Made by a program: the position numbers and the translations under genes. Below, one piece after another: positions 27,121 to 34,887 of a DNA stretch of 64,000 nucleotides; position 1 is the stretch's first letter; every line of letters starts with the position of its first letter. The notes beneath the pieces are model-generated. The model saw only the letters and a list, made by a program, of their open reading frames with translations, had not been told where the DNA came from and did not search any database. This DNA comes from Streptomyces monomycini (GTDB lineage: Bacteria > Actinomycetota > Actinomycetes > Streptomycetales > Streptomycetaceae), in the NCBI RefSeq assembly GCF_022271435.1, contig NZ_JAFIQY010000006.1:62001-126000 (forward strand). The letters run 5' to 3'.

Positions 27121-29717
27121 GCCGGGATCTCCTGCTCGTTGTCGAGGTCGCCGTCGTCAGCGGCGCGGGCAAGTTCTTGAGCGCGGAAGCCGATGCTCCA
27201 CAGGCGTTGGAAGTAGTCCTGGGGGCGTCGCAGATCCAGTGCGAGGGCGTCTTCGAGTAGCCCGAGGCCGGCCAGGGCCTTCTCCAGGCCCTCGATGGCG
27301 CGGGCGGTGGGGGCGAAGACCTCGTGGAGATAGTCGGCGGTGGCGTCGGCGGGGGCGCGTTCAGCGATGGAATGCCACTGCTCACGCTTGCGGCGCCAGT
27401 AGAGCAGGTCGGCGCCGGACATGACGAACTTGTCGCAGTTCTCGCAGTCGAGGTTGAAGGGGCAGGCACCGCCCTCGACGACGGGCTGGAAGGTGCAGAA
27501 GCCGCCTTCGGTCGGGGTGCTGCGGCGCGACAGGTCGATGGCGAGGGCCTCGGCCTGGAGCCGGTCGAGCGGGGTGAGATGACTGGAGAGTAGTTCGCCT
27601 GGGCGGGCGGCCCCGGGGCCGGCGACCCAGACATGCTGGAGCACGTCCTCGATCTCGGAGACGGCGACTTGGGCGTAGTGCTCGGCCATCCGGTCCGAGA
27701 CCTGGCCGAGGTAGCGGCGGATATGTGAGAGGGACGCTCCATGCCGCAGGAGTTTGGTGGCCAGGGTGTGACGGGCCTGGTGGGGAACGATGCGACCGAG
27801 GTCGAGGTCGTCTACCCAGGGTCGGAAGTGGCTTTGGAACCAGTTGTAGGACAGTGCCCGCTGACCGTCGCGGCTGCGTTGGGTGGAGGGAAACAGGGCC
27901 ATCGCGGTGCGTTCACGCGGTGTGGCCTGGCGTCCGCCGTGTCGGTCGGCGAAGCGGGCCAAGGTTGTGCACTGTCGCTCGGCGAGCCGGTCGTAGAGGG
28001 GTTCGGGGATGCGGATGGCCTGGTCGTAGTTGCCGACCTTGGTCTGGTCGTGCCAGAGCATGGGTAGGCCGTTGTAGCGGCCGAGGCATTCCAGCTTCAA
28101 CTTGATGATCTCCCCGGCACGACGTCCTGTGTAGACGATCGCCTCCCAGATGTCGCGCATGCCCTGGTCGCCGGGGTCATGGGCCGTGGCGAGCAGTTCC
28201 AGGTTGGCCTGGTCGGCGAGCGCGCGGGCCACCTCGTCGGGGAAGGGTTTGCGGCGGCGAGTCATGGCTCGTCCGCCTGGAGGCATGGTGACGACGAACC
28301 CCCTTGACAGGCCCAGCTGTTCGCAGGCTCCGGTCTCCAAGGCTGCCCGGAGCACCTGGCGAGCCCCGTTGAACAGGGTCTGCCGCAGGGCCGGTGTGAC
28401 GATGACCTTGCTGGTGCGGTCACGGGAGGACAGCGTCAGGGTGGGCAGCTTCATCCGCTCCTTGCGCCGGATCTCGGCGACGTAGCGCTGGGCGTGTTCG
28501 GCGGTGAGCTGGGTGGGGTCGTGGCCGCCGCCGGGGGCATGGATCTCCAGGAAGGAGCCGAGCTCCACGCATGCTTTGCGTGCGACGTCCATGAAGTTGG
28601 CGGTCCGGGGGCACTGCGGGGAACGCAGGATGGCGGCGAGGTGGTCCCAGAGCAGGTCGCGCAGCCACAGCTGCGGCACGTCGGTCAGCGGGTAGTACCC
28701 GGATCGGGCTGTGAGCAGGACGCCGAACAGCTGGGTCTGAAGAAACCCGGCCTCCCGGGTGTCGGCCGGGGTGAGATAGACCAGCCGCAGTTCGGCAAGG
28801 ACTTCCTTCGCAATCAGCCGGTAGTAGCAGTTGTCGACCTGCGAGAGATCGATGTCGGTCAGAGAGTTCAGCTCCTGCTGGTGGCAGATGTCCACCAGTC
28901 CCTGGGTCCAGGGCAGCTCCCAGGCCCGCCGCTGATCTCCTTGGCCGTGGGTGTGGAGTCCCCACTGTATCTCGGCCCTCAGCAGCGGCCGGAGACCGCG
29001 TAGGCTGATCTCGCCGACTCGCATCACCGGCGGTTGAGTTGCGCACCAGTGCTGGAAGACCGTCTCGTCCTGGTAGCTGACGGGCGCGGGAAGGCCGCAC
29101 TTCTCGTAGCTGTTGAACCACTTGCCCGGCAGCGACGCGCCGCCCGGCTTGCCCGCAGCGCGATAGCGGCCCAGATGCAGTGTGCACAACCCCAGCGGGG
29201 ACTCCGCCAACTCATCGCAGGCCCGAGTCCGGCACTCGCCGTAGCTCTTGCACGGCGTCTGACTCGTGATCCACGCCTCGAAATCGGCGTCATCGCCGCA
29301 CTTGCGGCGATGGTCGCGCCACCGGTTGCGGTGCCGGTGGCATAGGGACAACTCCCGGTTGAACGCCGGTCGCCCCGGACAGATGCGGCACCGCACCGCG
29401 TCGGGTGTCTGGCTGGCCTTCAAGGGCTCCGCAGCGTGGACGAAGTCGCTCTTGCGGCCTCCGTCGGCCTTGGCTTGCTGCCACTGCTCGGCATGGATGG
29501 CGCACAGGTCCTTCTTCGCCCAGCGCGGGCGCTCGCAGTCCACGACCGTGCAATGCCAGGGATAGACCGGATGCAGAGCCGGGACACGGATCACCTCGTC
29601 CCGGAAGGCGGGGTCGAAGCTGGGGCCGGCGATCAGGGCGGCCAGCACCTCCAGCCGGTCCCGGGCTTCACGCCGATGCGGGTCGGGCGTGCAGCTGGCC
29701 AGTGAGAGCAGGCTCAT
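27117..29717 (-). CDS. tnpB: Large tyrosine recombinase with Cys/His modules (TnpB-like)
   Basis: About 866 residues from the ATG at 29717, whose ATGA overlaps the tnpA stop. The N-terminal ~185 residues hold three tandem modules: C-x4-C-x10-C-x2-H (about 56-75), C-x2-C-x12-C-x2-H (110-129) and C-x4-C-x10-C-x2-H (162-181), probable zinc fingers. The C-terminal half is a tyrosine recombinase: YTGRRAGEIIKLKLE (catalytic Arg), HDQTKVG (Lys), HQARHTLATKLL (H-x-x-R) and MAEHYAQV (Tyr nucleophile). A Cys cluster after it (GFCTFQP, then ACPFNLDCENC) is typical of this subgroup. It should act with TnpA on the CTGGAG core sites. Confidence 0.9.
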   Translation of the reverse strand: MSLLSLASCTPDPHRREARDRLEVLAALIAGPSFDPAFRDEVIRVPALHPVYPWHCTVVDCERPRWAKKDLCAIHAEQWQQAKADGGRKSDFVHAAEPLKASQTPDAVRCRICPGRPAFNRELSLCHRHRNRWRDHRRKCGDDADFEAWITSQTPCKSYGECRTRACDELAESPLGLCTLHLGRYRAAGKPGGASLPGKWFNSYEKCGLPAPVSYQDETVFQHWCATQPPVMRVGEISLRGLRPLLRAEIQWGLHTHGQGDQRRAWELPWTQGLVDICHQQELNSLTDIDLSQVDNCYYRLIAKEVLAELRLVYLTPADTREAGFLQTQLFGVLLTARSGYYPLTDVPQLWLRDLLWDHLAAILRSPQCPRTANFMDVARKACVELGSFLEIHAPGGGHDPTQLTAEHAQRYVAEIRRKERMKLPTLTLSSRDRTSKVIVTPALRQTLFNGARQVLRAALETGACEQLGLSRGFVVTMPPGGRAMTRRRKPFPDEVARALADQANLELLATAHDPGDQGMRDIWEAIVYTGRRAGEIIKLKLECLGRYNGLPMLWHDQTKVGNYDQAIRIPEPLYDRLAERQCTTLARFADRHGGRQATPRERTAMALFPSTQRSRDGQRALSYNWFQSHFRPWVDDLDLGRIVPHQARHTLATKLLRHGASLSHIRRYLGQVSDRMAEHYAQVAVSEIEDVLQHVWVAGPGAARPGELLSSHLTPLDRLQAEALAIDLSRRSTPTEGGFCTFQPVVEGGACPFNLDCENCDKFVMSGADLLYWRRKREQWHSIAERAPADATADYLHEVFAPTARAIEGLEKALAGLGLLEDALALDLRRPQDYFQRLWSIGFRAQELARAADDGDLDNEQEIPA

Positions 29718-30949
29718 TCGCCCTCTCCCCATGCCTTTTGGAGGGCCCGCACGAAGTCCGGGTCATGAACGTCGGCGTGCGCGTAAATCTCATCAACTGT
29801 GGTCGCCGACGCCCAGCCGCCCGCCTCCCGGGTCACCACCAGGTCGCCGCCGGAGGCGTCCAAGACCGCGGTGGCGAAGGAGTGCCGGAATCCATGGGGT
29901 TTGACCCGGCCCAGCTCAGCGCGGTCCCCGGCTCGCCGCAGCATGCGCCGAGCGGCGTCCGTCGCCCATGGCTGTCCGACCCGCTCGCCGTGCAGCTGGA
30001 CCAACAGCATGCCGTGCCCAGCCGACCGGGGGTATTCGGTGGTCATGTACTCGAAGTAGGTGTGGACCATCGCCGGGCTGGCCCGTCTGATCAGCCCGCC
30101 GTGGACTGTGCCGTCCTCGACGTACCACTCGGGCTTGGACTTGGCCGCCGCCCGGTTCGGGTTCGCCGGTCGATGGCAGACGTGCACATGCGGCGAACGG
30201 CACTGCCCGCACCCGGCCTCCTCCCGTAGATGCAGGTCCACCAGGTACAGCCCGCACAACTCGCCAATGCGGAATCCGCCGTCGGCCAGCCAGGTCACCA
30301 CCAGCCGGTCCCGGGCCGAGTTCATGGTCGCCAGCAGCGTCTCCTTCGCACCCTCCGGTGCCATCTTCGGATGCCGCCGCCGCACCCGCCGCGGCGCCAG
30401 CGGGTTGACCGGCATCGCCGTCTTCACATGCCCCAGCAGGGCCCGGTTGCGGTCCGCGCGACTCGGCAGCCGAGTCCGGTCCAGCTGCCTGCCGAGTTCT
30501 TCGCTCACGCCGAGCGCGGCTTGGTGCAGGTAGAAGCCCTTCAGACACGCGGCCGCCAACGTCAGCGTCGCCTGCCCGTACGGCTTCTTGCCCTCCCGCC
30601 ACGGCTGCCCGAACGGACCGGCCGCCTTTGCCCCGACCGCCCCCATGTACCGCTGCAGATCCGCCAGCGTCACCGGCCCCGGCGCCAAGCACTCCCGCTC
30701 CAGCCACCGCAAGTGATCCACCAGCAGATACGCGTACGTCCGGTCCGTCCCCGGCTCCCGAGTCCGCAAGAACCGATCCGCCTCGGCATGGACCGCACCC
30801 TCGGGCCACACGATCGTGAACGCCCGCGTACCGTCACCCCGCTCCAACACCTGCACCCGCAGGTACCCGATCACCAACTGCCCGCTCACACACGCCTCCT
30901 GGACCACATACCGCACATCACGTACATGGCCGGTCAACGAGTACGCCAC
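29714..30949 (-). CDS. tnpA: Tyrosine recombinase (TnpA-like)
   Basis: 411 residues from a GTG at 30949. A SAM-like N-terminal core-binding domain (about 55-190) precedes the catalytic domain: GGFRIGELCGLYLVDLHL (Arg), HGFRHSFATAVLD (H-x-x-R) and GGWASATTVDEIYAHA (His/Trp and Tyr nucleophile). A Cys/His-containing insert GCGQCRSPHVHVCH (about 250-265) may bind metal and is common in transposon-borne recombinases. It is the first gene of the tnpABC operon, starting 56 bp from the right end, so its promoter must lie at the junction or in host DNA. Confidence 0.9.
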   Translation of the reverse strand: MAYSLTGHVRDVRYVVQEACVSGQLVIGYLRVQVLERGDGTRAFTIVWPEGAVHAEADRFLRTREPGTDRTYAYLLVDHLRWLERECLAPGPVTLADLQRYMGAVGAKAAGPFGQPWREGKKPYGQATLTLAAACLKGFYLHQAALGVSEELGRQLDRTRLPSRADRNRALLGHVKTAMPVNPLAPRRVRRRHPKMAPEGAKETLLATMNSARDRLVVTWLADGGFRIGELCGLYLVDLHLREEAGCGQCRSPHVHVCHRPANPNRAAAKSKPEWYVEDGTVHGGLIRRASPAMVHTYFEYMTTEYPRSAGHGMLLVQLHGERVGQPWATDAARRMLRRAGDRAELGRVKPHGFRHSFATAVLDASGGDLVVTREAGGWASATTVDEIYAHADVHDPDFVRALQKAWGEGE

Positions 30950-30975
30950 GTATCAGGACACGGGCACCACGAACA

Positions 30976-31887
30976 TCACGAACACCCAGAAAGCAGGTCG
31001 GTAAACTCCAGGAACCACCATGTGCCGTCCGCGGACACGGCGAAGTCGAAGGCCCCGAAGTTCAGCCCGAAGGCGGCGAGGAACCGCAGCAGCGCACCAC
31101 CGGTCTCCTTCGGGAAGGCGACCGGTTCATAGGTGAGGTTCTGGTACTCGGACCGCCAGTCCACCACCCCGGGCGGGGCGGTGATCCGCGCGCTGAAGAC
31201 CTGCTCGCCGACGACGACCGCCCGCACGTCCGCTTCCTTGGGCACCCGCGCTTGGAACAGGTGCGCGCTACGGCTCACCGCTCTGTCGATTTCGCCCGCT
31301 TCGACCGGAGCAGCCCAGATCCCGGCGGACTCGCCCCCGACTTCGTAAGGCCCGGCGTGCAGCGGCTTGTAGATCGCGGGTCGTTCGGCACAGAACTGCT
31401 CGGCCGCTTGCGGGTCGTTGGTGATGAGAGTGGCCGGCACCGTAAGCCCTACGTGCGTCGCGACGGCCAGTTGCGCGGGCTTGTACTCGGCCCGGGCAAT
31501 GACCTGCGGGTGGCTCAGGTACAGGCACTCCGGTAGTGCTCCCAGCACACCGCCCAGGCCGCGACGATTCTCCTGGGCGGCAAAGCGGGCCGCCTGCTCG
31601 CTGCTGCCCGTCGGGTAGGGACTCGGCCGCCGGTGGTACAGGGCCCGTACGGCGGAAAGGTCGGCTGTCCGCTCTCCGACGGTCAGGTAACCGCCCCAAC
31701 CTCCACCGAGCTGCCTGCGGGAGGCGTCCCCCGCACTGATGCGCGCGGCGAGCGAGACGGACGCCGGGAAGTCGCGCCCCGGATCGAAGCGGAGAACGGG
31801 CACGCGACGCCGGTTCAACTCCGCGATGACCAGGTCAGCGGTCGCGTCGTCATACTCCGTACAGACCAGCACCGGTCGTCCATCCAT
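30976..31887 (-). pseudogene. tgmB: N-terminal part of the graspetide ATP-grasp ligase, interrupted
   Basis: ATP-grasp ribosomal peptide maturase (SAV_5884-type family), which uses ATP to form ester or amide side-chain cross-links in the precursor. From ATG 31887 the frame gives MDGRPVLVCTEYDDATADLV, the KPLHAG ATP-binding loop region, and ALLRFLAAFGLNFGAFDFAV before WWFLE. At 31006 the host sequence ends, and nine element-encoded residues (FTDLLSGCS) precede a stop. The cut falls between the Glu and the Asn of the E-x-N metal-binding motif, so the 303-residue product should be inactive. The remaining 34 codons are at 25550-25654. The start overlaps the end of tgmA by 73 nt. Confidence 0.93.
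30996..31011. other. Right attachment junction of the element
   Basis: Element arm GGTCGGTAAA (30996-31005) then core CTCCAG (31006-31011), followed directly by tgmB sequence. Together with the left arm it would form, in an excised circle, one core flanked by inverted arms GGTCGG(A/T)AAA, the usual shape of a tyrosine-recombinase crossover site. Confidence 0.85.
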
Positions 31888-32177
31888 CGCGCCGCCGCCT
31901 GGTCCTGTGTGGCGTCGTAGCCGGTGTCGGCGTCCATCTTGCCGTCCTTGCCGATCTGGGTGGGAGGGTAGGTGTTCACGCTCGTGCCGTGCTTGCCGAG
32001 TTCGGCCGGCGTGATCGTTCCGTCCATCCCACTCCATCGTCCGGTCTGCGTGACGGGGTCGATGCCCTCGTACCGCCACGGCGAGGGAGAACCGTTGCGC
32101 AGTGGTGCCAGACGACGCATGCCCCACGGGGCCGGGACGGGTACGGCGGTCTCCGTACCTACAGGTTCCGTCTTCAC
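31815..32177 (-). CDS. tgmA: Graspetide precursor peptide (ATP-grasp-modified RiPP)
   Basis: 120 codons from a GTG with a very strong ribosome-binding site (AAGGAGG). The leader holds PAPWGMRRLAPL and DPVTQTGRWSG, which match the conserved blocks of ATP-grasp target peptides (leader PWG-x-R-x-L and D-P-x-T-Q). The probable core, about residues 52-92, is rich in ring-forming side chains: Thr/Ser as ester donors (TITPAELGKHGTSVNTYPPT) and Asp/Glu as acceptors (DGKMDADTGYDATQDQ). The last ~23 codons overlap tgmB in another frame and may be incidental. The gene is intact, but its ligase is split and its methyltransferase frameshifted. Confidence 0.83.
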   Translation of the reverse strand: MKTEPVGTETAVPVPAPWGMRRLAPLRNGSPSPWRYEGIDPVTQTGRWSGMDGTITPAELGKHGTSVNTYPPTQIGKDGKMDADTGYDATQDQAAARWMDDRCWSVRSMTTRPLTWSSRS

Positions 32178-32256
32178 GTTTCCTCCTTGGTCGCTTCTCG
32201 CGGTGGAGCACGCCAGGGTTCTTCCCGGCAGGCGCTCACTTTGACTTACCCGTCGG

Positions 32257-32511
32257 CTAGTTGAGTTCGGTGAGGTACGGCGAAGGCTGTAGCTCCGCGT
32301 AGTCACCGAAGGTCCGGCGGTAGCGCCGGTGCCCGGTGTTCTGCGTGTGCTTGCGCTGCCATTCCTCGACCGGGCCCGGGTCGTGGTGCGTCCCGGACGC
32401 CGCACCACACTCGGCTTCGTCGCCGGCCACGCACCGCGCCTCGTACTCCGGCTCCGCCGACATGTCCTGCGTAATCGTGAACGGCACGTACCGGAACGTC
32501 CGCCGGGGCAT
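32257..32511 (-). CDS. DUF7848-type small protein
   Basis: 84 residues: MPRRTFRYVPFTITQD, then two cysteines (RCVAGDEAECG) and the pattern EWQRKHTQNTGHRRYRRTFG. This matches DUF7848-like small proteins often found near ATP-grasp RiPP loci in Streptomyces. The Cys pair with later His residues (KHTQNTGH) may form a zinc site. Its ATG overlaps the TGA of the preceding 63-residue gene by one base (TGATG), showing tight coupling. It ends 79 bp before the tgmA start. Function unknown. Confidence 0.72.
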   Translation of the reverse strand: MPRRTFRYVPFTITQDMSAEPEYEARCVAGDEAECGAASGTHHDPGPVEEWQRKHTQNTGHRRYRRTFGDYAELQPSPYLTELN

Positions 32512-32702
32512 CAGGCGTGCTCCGATCGCTGATGCTGACGCATCAGGACATTGGCGTCGGTCTGTGCGCTGGCGTCGAACCGGGCCCGTGCCTCGGCGCG
32601 CTGCGCGGCGAGTGCCGCGCACGTCTCGCAGCCCGGGGCGGGCTCGGGTGGGCGGCTCATGTCTTCCTGCCAAACGTTCACGGGCCCCAGCCCTTTCGCC
32701 AT
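32511..32702 (-). CDS. Small C-x2-C protein, family shared with 37574
   Basis: 63 residues with CETC near residue 25 and the C-terminal pattern ANVLMRQHQRSEH. The C-x2-C followed ~33 residues later by H-x4-H suggests a small zinc-binding fold. A related protein at 37574-37762 shares GCxxC, the central A-x-x-DARVL and RQHxRxxH. Sits between the ATPase and DUF7848 genes with a 3-bp gap and a 1-bp overlap, so it is one operon. Function unknown. Confidence 0.65.
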   Translation of the reverse strand: MAKGLGPVNVWQEDMSRPPEPAPGCETCAALAAQRAEARARFDASAQTDANVLMRQHQRSEHA

Positions 32703-32705
32703 GAC

Positions 32706-33191
32706 TCAAGCCGCCAGCGCGGACGACGTTGCCGGTGGTGGTGGGCCAGTACGCACCGCCAGTTCGAACCAGATGCTCTTGCCGCCTGGCCCGAGCAACG
32801 AGTCCCCGAGCGCGCAACCACCCCACCGGTCTGCCACGCGGTCGAGGATGAACAGGCCGCGCCCACTGCCTGCTTCCGGCGCGGGCGACCGCAGCGTGGC
32901 AGGCAGGAACGGAGCTGTGTCCGAGACGCTGATCCGCAGGACGGGATGTGCCCAGCGCAGACGGACACTGGCGGAACCCTTGGCGTGCTGTACGGAGTTG
33001 GTGGCCAGCTCCGAGGTCAACAGCTCGGCCCGCTCGATGAGTTCAGGCACGCCGTGGGCGGCCAGCACCGCGCGCAAGGTCAGCCGGGCGATGCCGGGGC
33101 CGCGCGGATCTCCGGGGAAGGCAAGTTCGTACTCCCACGGATCGGTGAAAGCGAGTGGTTCGGGGCCCGGAAGCCACGGTTCGAAGTTCAC
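32706..33191 (-). CDS. RsbW-like ATP-binding protein
   Basis: About 161 residues from GTG 33191, which has GGAGG at ideal spacing; the longer frame from 33284 has none. It is a HATPase_c domain: N-box LLTSELATNSVQHA, D-box LRISVSDTAP, G-box GSGRGLFILDRVADRWGG. Such single-domain proteins are anti-sigma-kinase relatives encoded beside WhiJ-type XRE and DUF397 genes, as here (divergent, 215 bp away). It heads the operon ATPase, C-x2-C protein, DUF7848 protein, then tgmA. Confidence 0.85.
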   Translation of the reverse strand: MNFEPWLPGPEPLAFTDPWEYELAFPGDPRGPGIARLTLRAVLAAHGVPELIERAELLTSELATNSVQHAKGSASVRLRWAHPVLRISVSDTAPFLPATLRSPAPEAGSGRGLFILDRVADRWGGCALGDSLLGPGGKSIWFELAVRTGPPPPATSSALAA

Positions 33192-33406
33192 GGGGCACCT
33201 CCATGCGGGGCGCGAAGGGGTACGGGACGTGCGTGCCGTACGGGGCGGCACCAAGCGGCCTGGCGCCGCGGTGACGTGGGTCACACCGTAGCGCCGCGTT
33301 TTGCACAGGTGCTACCTCTGCCACTCCAACGAGTGTTTCCTTCGTAATCGACGGACAGCCGGCTCCCGAGACCGAGACGCTGTGGCACCCGAGCAAGGAG
33401 TTGCCC

Positions 33407-34258
33407 ATGGCCCCACGCCAAGTCCCCACCGTCCGCCAGCGCCGCTTCGGCACCGAACTCCGTCGCCTGCGCGAAGCCGTCGGCATGACCGCCCCGGTGG
33501 CCGGCGAACGGCTGGGCGCGGACCGGACGATGATCTCCAACATCGAAGCGGGCCGGTTCGGTATCAGCGAGGAGCGTCTGCGCCGCCTGGCCAGCATCTA
33601 CGAATGTGACGATCCCGAGCTGGTCGACGCCCTCGCCACGATGACCGGCGGCCGGTCGAAGGGCTGGTGGGACGAGTACCGGGGCAAGATCCCGCCGGAC
33701 TTCCTGGACGTCGCGGAGCTGGAGCATCACGCGACGAGCTTGCGGACGCTGCAAACGGTCCGTATTCCTGGCTTGTTTCAGACGGAAGAACACGCTCGCG
33801 CCCTGTTTGACCTGGTCGTTCCCGCTCTGCCACGACTTGAGGTCGAGCTGCGGGTTGCCCACCGCATGGAAAGGCACCGTGCGCTGGTTTCCGGCGCGGG
33901 CACAGCTTACGTAGGAATCGTCCACGAGGCCGCTCTCCGAATGCGGATCGGCGGTCGTGGTGCCGCCAAAGCCCAGCTGGAGCGACTGCTCGAAGAGAGC
34001 GAACGGACCAACGTCCAGTTGCTGGTCATCCCCTTCGCGGCCGGAGGATTCCCCATGGCCGAAGGATCGATGATGTACGCGACAGCGGTCAACGCCCATC
34101 TGGACACCGTGGAGATGGACTCACCTGTCGGTGCGGTGTTCTTTGACTCACCAACGCAGTTGGCCAACTTTCGGCGGCGCCTGGACTTGGTCGAACAGGT
34201 GGCGTTGAATTCGAAGAAGTCACAGGACTTCATTCTTGGCATCGTCCGAGACCTGTAG
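33407..34258 (+). CDS. XRE-family regulator, WhiJ-like (DUF5753)
   Basis: 283 residues. An N-terminal helix-turn-helix (about 10-65; LRRLREAVGMTAPVAGERLG, then RTMISNIEAGRFGIS) is followed by a DUF5753 domain (about 95-280) beginning LEHHATSLRTLQTVRIPGLFQTEEHARALF-type sequence. WhiJ-like proteins repress development in Streptomyces and work with a neighbouring DUF397 protein. ATG 33407 has AAGGAG seven bases upstream; the TTG at 33401 overlaps that site's spacing. Two DUF397 genes follow, and an ATPase operon with the graspetide genes diverges, so this regulator may control both directions. Confidence 0.88.
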   Translation: MAPRQVPTVRQRRFGTELRRLREAVGMTAPVAGERLGADRTMISNIEAGRFGISEERLRRLASIYECDDPELVDALATMTGGRSKGWWDEYRGKIPPDFLDVAELEHHATSLRTLQTVRIPGLFQTEEHARALFDLVVPALPRLEVELRVAHRMERHRALVSGAGTAYVGIVHEAALRMRIGGRGAAKAQLERLLEESERTNVQLLVIPFAAGGFPMAEGSMMYATAVNAHLDTVEMDSPVGAVFFDSPTQLANFRRRLDLVEQVALNSKKSQDFILGIVRDL

Positions 34259-34269
34259 GAGGGATCTTC

Positions 34270-34461
34270 TTGACCGAGTTGCAGTGGCACAAGTCGTCGT
34301 TTTCCGAAGACTCTGGCAACAACTGCGTCGAAATCGCCTCGACCAGCGCTCGGGTAGTCCTACGTGAGAGCGACGACCTCACACGCACCATAATGACTGG
34401 GCCCAGCGTGTTCCGGGACCTACTCATCGGCATAAAGACTGACGTAGTCGGCACTCGATAG
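34270..34461 (+). CDS. DUF397 protein
   Basis: 63 residues of DUF397 type: WHKSSFSEDSGNNCVEIA at the start, VVLRESDD in the middle. TTG start with GAGGG upstream, 11 bp after the XRE gene stop. DUF397 proteins are the small partners (antitoxin-like or anti-repressor) of WhiJ-like regulators. The C-terminal half deviates from the usual FxxFxxAVRAG pattern, ending SVFRDLLIGIKTDVVG. Confidence 0.85.
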   Translation: MTELQWHKSSFSEDSGNNCVEIASTSARVVLRESDDLTRTIMTGPSVFRDLLIGIKTDVVGTR

Positions 34462-34489
34462 GACTGAGCGGCCTGTGAGAGGAGACGCC

Positions 34490-34681
34490 ATGGGCGATGC
34501 GAGCTGGACCAAGTCCTCGTACTCCGACGCCGGGGGCAACAACTGCGTTGAGGTCAGGTCGACCTGGCCAGTGCTGGCCCTGCGTGAAGGCAACTCCCCG
34601 AAGCAGGTCATGACGCTCGCCCGGAGCGCCCTCCGTGCGTTGCTCGTCGACGTGAAGGCGGGCGCGTTCGACAAGGAATGA
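34490..34681 (+). CDS. DUF397 protein, second copy
   Basis: 63 residues: SWTKSSYSDAGGNNCVEVRS, then LALREGNSPKQVMTLARSAL. ATG 34490 is preceded by GAGAGGAG. It is a tandem paralog of the DUF397 gene 28 bp upstream, with moderate similarity, so the duplication is not recent. Same presumed role with the XRE regulator. Confidence 0.85.
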   Translation: MGDASWTKSSYSDAGGNNCVEVRSTWPVLALREGNSPKQVMTLARSALRALLVDVKAGAFDKE

Positions 34682-34887
34682 TCAAGAGATGCACGCACCA
34701 ATACCGCGCTCGCCTCGTCATTTTCCGCCGACCGCCGACCCGCAAATATCCCTTAAGGCACATGCACGCCCCTATGACGCCCCTGGCGTCCCGCGCTCCA
34801 CTCGCTATGGTGTCCGTGCCATGACACCGTCACACGCACCACCGCCGCACCCGTACCACTGATCACAGTGACACCACTGGGGGACCC

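Larger units (their letters stand above)
25655..31011. mobile_element. Tn554-like tyrosine-recombinase element inserted in tgmB
   Basis: Element bounded by two copies of the 6-bp core CTCCAG (plus strand; 25655-25660 and 31006-31011), giving a 5,351-bp unit. Gene content: cargo gene on plus (25816), and on minus an overlapping operon of tyrosine recombinase A (29714-30949), large tyrosine recombinase B (27117-29717) and a DUF6262 protein C (26530-27120). Two recombinases plus a small coiled-coil protein is the TnpA/TnpB/TnpC plan of Tn554. There is no transfer, replication or tRNA att function, so this is not an AICE or prophage. Excision at the core re-joins tgmB in frame: 294 + 34 codons. 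Confidence 0.88.

Noticed and set aside
25655..31011. Prophage or AICE (integrative conjugative element)
   Set aside because: No replication, FtsK/Tra, structural or lysis genes, no tRNA at either end, and two recombinases plus a DUF6262 protein instead of one integrase and excisionase.
32257..32826. A 189-codon version of the DUF7848 gene
   Set aside because: The upstream half overlaps the 63-residue gene in another frame; the TGATG overlap and family length support the short version.
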